From the NCBI GenBank assembly GCA_031213475.1, contig JARUPZ010000024.1:5674038-5738037 (forward strand): a DNA stretch of 64,000 nucleotides, written 5' to 3'. The position numbers and the translations under genes were made by a program. The notes under the pieces were generated by a model that worked only from the letters and a program-made list of their open reading frames with translations, ran no database searches and was not told where the DNA came from. This DNA comes from Nereocystis luetkeana (taxonomy: Eukaryota > Sar > Phaeophyceae > Laminariales > Laminariaceae). This document shows, in pieces, positions 13,601 to 22,200 of the stretch (position 1 is its first letter; each line of letters begins with the position of its first letter).

Positions 13601-16600
13601 ACCTATTTTTACTCACAATGTTTGGTCCTCTTTACTATGGCCCCCCGTAATAGTGTTGCACGGTAATCAGAACCTTATACGCTTGGTAAAAATACCGGAA
13701 TGGAAAGATTTTTGTGTGTACGATGGGTCCTGATTGTCATGCCCCCCCCCCCCCCCGGAATATGGTGCGTTGAGATTGGAGGCCCCTTAAATAGATACCA
13801 ACACCCCTTTTCGAAGTTGGTAACCGCCCCTTGTAGATAATGGTGAGCAAAAACGATGCTCAGGAGCTTTGAGGTCCCTCGTATTTCCTTTTGAAGGGGC
13901 TGGGTGCTGTGTGAGCGTACCACTGCTGTGGAGGGGGATATAGGGACCGTTTAGGCACTACGATGGACATCGAAACGATCCTTACATTTACGTCCAGAAG
14001 GGTAGCTGATGAAATGAATACGACTGCTGTAGTTGAAGATGTCAGGAGACAGCATTTTCACCCCTTTGACAGACGGAAAAATTGCCTTGACACGCCTTGA
14101 CTCTTGACTGACACCAAACTACGAGGTTAGTGTGGAACACTCGGCCCTACACCCTTGACAGCGCACGTCTTGCCTTCCTTGACATGTCTCCTGACATGTT
14201 CGGCTGTAGTAACGTGTGTGACCTCATATCTACAGGACGGGCGAAAATGGCTCGAAACTACGTGTAAGAAATGCCGAGGGGTGGCTCACAGAACAGCACC
14301 TGGATGTCTATACATTTTGGTACATGCATTTACATTTAACTTGAATATATAAATATTCGTTGGTATTTCCTACTGGTATATACGTACATACGGGTAATGA
14401 ATTGTGCACCACCCCCATGGCATGAACGAAATATGGAACAGACGTATTACGCAGCTTGAAAAGTTGAGTGTCAACTACCCAATTTGTCGAACTCACAGCT
14501 GAGGTATATAATAATTTGATAAACTACATGTAATGCTGCTGGTATCTGCCCTCTGGTACGTACCTGATGAGTGTTTCCGATGAACAAGAATATGTATTGT
14601 AAACGCCTGGTTCAAAACTGCGTGATTTTGTGCTCGATTTACCACGAGTAACCATCCTCCGTAGGTAATATCTTGGCATATACAAACAGCAGTGGCGCCT
14701 GAGAAGTGCCGGCTGCCCGCTACATGTATGATACACCCATTCCTTGAACTCTGCAGCGTTAGACTTTTGTCTTCCTCGTATTCGGACTGTATACCCTGAA
14801 TGAGGCCCTATAAGAACCCGTAGTGCGCACGATCGAGGTATCACGCACAGCTTGCGCATATGAGTCTCGACGAAATCCTCGATTTCGCTGAGGTCGTTTT
14901 TTTTAAAATTTTCATGAATAGACAACGGTGCCTGTGAAATCGCTTGGCACTAATGACTGTTACGGGGGGCCATAGTTAATAGGACCTATGGTATACATAA
15001 AAACCTATATATTTAACCATTTTTACTAGCAATAGTTGGTCCTATTAACTTTGGTCCCTCGTAATACCAGGTAGTGGGACTAGCCAGTGTGCCTAGTAGT
15101 TACCTGGTACAGCAGTAGTGCCGGTTGCCGCTACAAAATGCCGCGGTATTTGTTGGCCGGCGCAATTTTTACCGGCACCATATATATTATACCTGGTATA
15201 CATGCAGCGACCACTACCGCCTGTACCGGCATTGTGGAGGATGGTGGCCGATCTTGTCAACCCCATGAAGGTTAGACATGCCACTGCTGTGTGCGTGAAA
15301 TAGGAGGACCGCTTGGTTTTCCTGTGAATGTATAGACGGTCCTTATATTGTCAATCAACCTCATGAAGTTTAGACATGCCACTGCTATGCGCGTGAAATA
15401 GGAGGACCGCTCGGTCTTCATGTGAATGTATAAACGGTCCTTATGTTGATATACACCCAGAGTGGTCGTCCGCATCAACCATGGACTATTACGAAAATGT
15501 GCACCTGGTACCAGGCATATACCATACATGGTTGACGCTCTCTGAGTGCTCGGTACATGTATATCATGCCTGGTGTACACGCACCGAATGTAGTGGATCA
15601 CCTTGGAGTAGTGGCCGGGGGGGGGTGTACTCGATCGATATCGTGCATGGCCGTGGTCGTATTACCATAGAGACCCTCGCATCCCTTCAATGCCGGGACG
15701 GAGCACGTCGGGAGGGGGGGGGGGGGGGGGGGGGGGGTTACTCATTTGTTGCTCGCCTTGGCCATTCGACCGTTCACCACGCATGCCTTTCGCGACGAAG
15801 CACAAGCGGAGGCGGGGTCTTTCTCGTTACTTTTTGTAGGTGGGAGGAGGGAGGGGGGGGGGTCGGCTTTCTTCTTTCGGTGAAAGACATTTCTCGGGTA
15901 CCATTCTGTCTGTCTTGCATTGAAGCATTAAGACCCTTTGTATATTAATATTCGATACAAACGTTCACTACAGTATATATGTTTCGGAACATATTGGTGT
16001 TTTTTTGCTCTCCTGGCCCCTCGCCGCTCCTTTTTATTTCCACTCCCCTCCAACACCCCCCGCAGTGTTTGCCCGTTACCTTGGGACCCAGGACATTTTT
16101 ATCCCCCGGGCCTTGTATTTTCCCACGAGTGACGATGGTTGAGAGACCATCTCCATCGAAAACGAAGTAGGTCCTCCTCGTTTTTTTGCTGGCCCGCCGT
16201 GTAAAAAAAAAAAGTCACGGCGGCGGCGAGGAAGGTGCGCGGTGTCTTACAGGCCCGTTTTTTTTTCCGTTATCCGGCTTTTAGCTTTTACAAGTTTCTA
16301 CAAGTCCTTATCGTCCATTTCGTTTCTTATTTTGTTTTTTTGTTTCGTTTGTGCAGCTCCAACCACCAGCAGCAGCAGCAGCGTCTTTGTCCAAAACCAA
16401 AGCTCCTCCTCATTTTTGCCTTCGTTTTTTGCTGCTGCATTAACAGGAGCAGCAGCAACAGCAGCAGCAGCAGCAGCAGCAGCATACATTCTGATTCGTA
16501 CCTGGTACGAAATTTCCCACCGGAAAAAAAACAATGAATAGAAACTCCGAGATATATACGTTGCCGAAACTCGGACGCACGTTGTCGCCCCTCTCGCTCT

Positions 16601-19183
16601 CGGCAAGCGAGAGGGCACTGAACGGCGCCAACACGGAACGCGGAAACCCTTGCCCACCCACCCACCCCCAGCCACTATTACGGGGGATCATAGTAATTGG
16701 GACCAAATATTGTTATAAAAAATAGGTAAATATGTAGGTGTTTGTGTTTACCGTAGGTCCTATTTACGATGGCCCCCCGTAATAGTGTCTGGCTAGTCCC
16801 ACTACCTGTTATTACGAGGGACCATAGTTAATAGGATCAACTATTGTTATAAAAAAAAGGTACGTAAATATGTAGGTTTTTTGTGTTTACCGTAAGTCCT
16901 ATTTACTATGGTCCCCCGGAGTAGTGCGAGCCGGGCGTCTACTCGTACGTCTTGAAGTTTTTAACTCTTGCGCGAGTAGGGGTTGCAATACCGTTCTGGG
17001 GGCAAGCCACTTAGATTCTGAGTACCTCGTTCCCCAAACGGAACCGCGATCCTGAAAGGGTTCTAACCTTTCGCAGCTCTGGCAGATATAGATCATGATC
17101 TACTGCTTACATACAAGTGGATCACCTACAGCAGTACAGTATTAATAGTTCCTTCATCACCTGCTTTTTTATTGAGATACTTTGCAATATCTGGGTAGGT
17201 ATTAATAGAAAGTACTACTACTGTACAGACCCAAACCAGGGGAAACATTTGCTACGTACGTACGTAAATCGTGCAGATTTTGTGTACGGGGGTCCCACCC
17301 TGGCAACGCGAGCTACTATTACGGGGGACCATAGTGAATAGGACCTACGGTACGTACAAGAACCTTTATATTTCGCTATTTTTATTAACAATATTTGGTC
17401 CTATTTACTATGGCCCCCCGTAATAGGTCATGCAGATCATACACGAGAGGGAATATATTTGCCCTGTCGGGTCTGCAGTAGATTCCTATTATTACGAGGG
17501 ACCATATTAAATAGAACCTACGGTACACACAAAAACCTATATTTTTTGCTAGTTTTACTAGCAATATTTGGTCCTATTTATTATGGTCCCCCGTAAAAAT
17601 AGTATTTAATACTGTTAACTGTAGATCATAGACGACCGGCAATAGATTTGCCCTCGAAGGTCTGTTGCTAAATGATTCGAGTGCGGAATCGACAATCTGT
17701 TCCAGGCGTGGATTCACCCTTGTCGTCAACATGTTGTCTCTTTTTTTTTTTTGACTCACTTGCCACCCCCCGCGCTCCCCGCCCCCCCCACCCCCCCCAC
17801 ACAAGCACCATAAACTAATTCAATACGTTGACGCTGTCATCCGTTTGCATAAATATCCGCCTCAAAATCGGTTCTTGTTTAATAGCAGGATGCAGCTCAT
17901 CTTCATGCGACTCGCCCAACACCCCACGGCGCTTCGCGCTTGTTGCGAGTAATGACGTGCTCTGTCCCGGCGTTGTAGGGATGCGACGGTCTATGGTCCT
18001 ACGACTACGGCTATTCAAAATCTGAGTACCCCCCCCCCCCCGCGCGCCACTCGAACTTTACTTTTTTGTGTGCTTGTTGTTGTCCGTGGGTCAGACTTTG
18101 GCGGCGAGCCTGAACGAGAAGCTGATCCAGTCGAAGGAGCTGGAGCAGTACTTGTACTCCCTCCCGGACATGAACCACGATGGTCTCATCACGCGCTTCG
18201 AGGTGACTTAAGTACCCAAACACACACAGCGCTCTGGCTGCGTGGGTGATAAGCTTTTTTGCCTCCTTGCTAGCTCGTCGGTACGATTCTGGCAGGAATT
18301 GTGAAACATGGATACCAAGCGGTTCTTGTATTTACGTCCAGGGGGTATATGTTGTTGTTGAAGGTGTTGGCTGTTGTTTCTTCGGCGTTGGTCGTTGTTG
18401 ATGTCGTTGATGGTGTCGGCTGTTGTTTCTTCGGCGTTGGTCGTTGTTGATGTCGGTTGTTGTTTCTTCGGCGTTTGGTCGTTGCTTCTTCGTCGTGGTC
18501 GTTGTCGTTGCTGTTTGATGTTGGTCGTTATTCCCGTGTTGTCATGGTTGGTTGCTTTTGTGTGTTTCAAGTGTTGTGGGTTGTCTCTTTGTTTTGTTGG
18601 TGTTGATGTTGCCGTTGGCCGTTCGTTTTTCGTTAGTCGTTGGTTCTTTCCCCTCTGTTTAGCTTCTGCTGTGTTTTTTATTTATTTATTGGTGTGGTAT
18701 GCTGTTCGAGGTACTTGAGTATATACGTAAGAGTACTGCGTTCTTAGAGTACAGCTGTTTTCTGTTTTCGTTACGTATGGAAAAGATCGTCAGGGATCGG
18801 GCACCGACATGATAATAATCTGCACAATGTTGTTGTCGTAGAGAGTAATCCGGCGTTATGGTTCGCATTCTCTTGAGACTGAGCACGTATCAATAGTACG
18901 CACGAAGCTCACTTTTGACAGCGGCAGCTGGCATTGTTTGGTTGGTCGCGCTCCATTACGGGGGGCCAGAGTTAATAGGACCAAATATTGTGAGTAAAAA
19001 CAGGTAAATATACAGGTTTTTGTGTGCACCATAGGTCCTATTGACTATGGTCCCCCGTAACAATAGTTTGTTTGTTTTTTCGCTGTTGGTTCTGTTCTTC
19101 TCTTTTTGTCAATTTGGTAATTTTGTTGTTTTGCTTTTTTGTTTCTTCACTTCCCCGGTTCTCCGTATGAATAGGAACGCTAC

Positions 19184-19219
<36 letters not shown>

Positions 19220-22200
19220 CGTTTTTTCTGCTACAAAGTTCCTTTGTTTCTTCGTACCAGGTACCTGGTACTGTAGGCAGTACCATATGCTATCTTGCCG
19301 CTGCTGCTGTCAGTTGTTGTCAGCGCTGTTTTTGATGCTTATTTTTATTATTATTATTATAGGTCCATTCAGTTGCCTTTTTTTCGCTGTTGGGTTTATT
19401 TTCTACGGCAGCGGTTCTGTTGTTTGCAGGGGGAGCGACGCGTTCATTTTGACTCAGGGCGCGTATTTTATGTGTGGAAGTGTGGCGTAGGTTTTTGCAT
19501 GCCAATCCGCCGGAGAATTATCAATAGAAGAAGCAAAAACCGACCTATCATGATACCTACCAGGTATCATATGATACAATGATGCAAATCATATGATTGA
19601 TCATGATACATATCATGTTATACATTTTAAGTATCATATGATACCTATCATCTGATCGATCATGATAGACATGACCTGGTTGATCATGATACAGATCATA
19701 TGATACTATTAATATGATACGTATCGTATAAATAATAAATACCAGGTACCTGGTACGTATTTTCATCATTTTTTTATTTTATTTTTTCTCATCCCATTCA
19801 TTATCTTCGCACATCTTCTTCTCTCTCTCCTTCCAACTCGTAACTCAGATCCGGGGTCACATAGCAGGCTCTTCTCCCCCCTTCCCGCTACGGTACGTGC
19901 CTTCATTTTTTATCGCGAGAAGATTTCAGCCTTTTCTTCCCTCGTCGACTCGCATCGAATTGTGCCTACCCACGCTGCAAGGCGCTCTCAACAATTGAAT
20001 CCCTTTTTTTATTTTTGCAAATAAAGTCAAAGTCCGACCCTCCTGGGGCTCGAACCCAGGACTCAAACAAGTAGAATTCGAGGTTAACCACTTGAACCAC
20101 CGGGGCGACCGGCATCATATGATACCGTTGTCTGACCTCGTCGATGTGTCTGCGCTTTCCCGAAACCCTGTGATCCCCCCCTCGACAGTTTGATAAGTAC
20201 ATGAACGAGTACAAGATCTCACACCCCGGGCTTACCGACCGCGACCTCCCGCGCTTCGAAGACATGGACCACAACAACAACGGCCACATCAACTTCCACG
20301 AGGTGTGTAACTCATACGATGGGGCCTGGACATACTATCGAAAGTTTCGATAAATCCTACTATTAATATCGCACTTTCGACCTAAAAAAAAAAAAGTAAA
20401 AATGATGGTGAGAAATGAACTAGAAAACCTGTTGCGTACTACTTTGGCGAAATTAATTGATTACACCCCCCGCGCCCCCCCCCCCCTCCCCCCGCCTTTT
20501 ATTTTCATAGTCTATGCTAAACATATTATTTTAATAGCCAACACCTTTAGAACCGCAGTCCCATTTGGGGGACAAACCACTCAAATTCTAAGTAATTTGT
20601 CCCCAAAACGGGACTGCGGTCCTAAAAGGGTTAGATGTTGTGTCACAGTTTGACTCTGATGGTGGTACTCGTAGGCGAGGATTGATGTACAGCAAAGCCA
20701 GTGCAGTGGTACCCAACGGTGCGTAACTTCAACAACACGCTAAGAGATGATGAAAAAAAGAGCTGGCCTAGTCAGGCGCGCGAAAAAAAAAAGAAGAGAC
20801 GACAAGGACCCACGCTCGGCACGATGTCGGAATTGAAGACAAAAATACAGCAATACGTAGCGGGTTGATATTGTCATCAGAAATTAAATGAAACACGTTT
20901 TTTTTTTTTTTTTAGTTTTGTTTCCCTTGGTTTTAGTATCCCCCCCCCCCCTCCTGTCTCGAACTCGAAAAAAAAAGTGAGTTGTCGAAAAAAAAGTTTC
21001 GCGTACCCTTGGCCCAGCTGCGATAAAACAGTTGACATCCCGCGCCGTCACGGTGGGGGGGGAGGGGTGTACTCGGTATCATGCATGGCCGTAGTCGTAT
21101 GACCATAGACCCTCGCATCCCTACAATGACGGCACGGAGCGCGTCGGGTTTTCACCGACCAGGCTGTCATTGCTTGCACCAAGCGCGAAGTGCCGTGAGG
21201 TGTTGGGCGAGAGACGCAAGAAGGGTGAGCTGCATCCTACTGACAACCGCTTTTGAGGCGGATTTTCATGCGTATGGATGGAAGGGGGGGGGGCGTAGTA
21301 TTCAAAACCTCGAGCAGGTGGTCAATTCCCACTTGATGATCTAGATCCTTCCAAGTCAGATAGATATATTCCCGATCCTGTATGTTCTACAGCAGCTCTT
21401 GTATGATCTAGCTCTTCGTGTAATCTAGCTCACGTTGCAGGGTGGAACACGTTCGACATGCACCATTCGAGGTGTCTGTCAATACAAGGAACGCTTGGTC
21501 TTCATGTTGATGTCTGAACGGGGTTTATATTACCGTCCAGAGTCGTACGATGTACAGGACTTGTTTCGTGGGTTGGATCTGTACTATATATGCAGACCCT
21601 GTACCACCTCTCACAGCGGCAGCTGAGGAGCTAGATCATCTACAGTAGATATATCAGATATATAGATATATAGATCATGATCTGTATGATTTTTCTGAGG
21701 TGTGTAGTATTCAGAACCCACCATGGGCCCGAAAACCAGGTGTACAAACAGTACAGTAATATTAATGACCTGTGTTACGAGTACAATAGAGGTATCATAC
21801 CGGGTATAAATATCACTTTTTTGGCGAAAAACCGTTTCTGGCTGACGGCGCGGCGCTCCTTATTGACCCAGACGTACCCAAAATCGTTCGAATGTCGGTC
21901 ATGATTTACACTGGTCGTTGTCGTCATCGTTATAGAACTACATACTTAAATCACAATCCCTGAGCGTGTTCGGTTGGTACATCCCTGGCCTCTCAGAGCT
22001 CCCACTTCCAAACCGCCTCCTTTCATTACTTGCCGGACCTTTCCAGCAGTTCTTTGTTTTCTCGGTCCTTTCTCCTTTTTTTCTTCTTTCGTTCCGTGTG
22101 CGTGCGTGTACTCCGAGTACGGCACCGCGGGAAAGCCCGGCATCGTCGCGGGTGTCAGTGGGTGCTGGCGGGTAGAAGGGGGGTTGCAAGGAGCGCGGTC

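Noticed and set aside
20030..20110. Functional tRNA gene on the minus strand
   Set aside because: A and B boxes are present, but the acceptor arms do not close and the sequence continues into the SINE body shared with 32218-32568.
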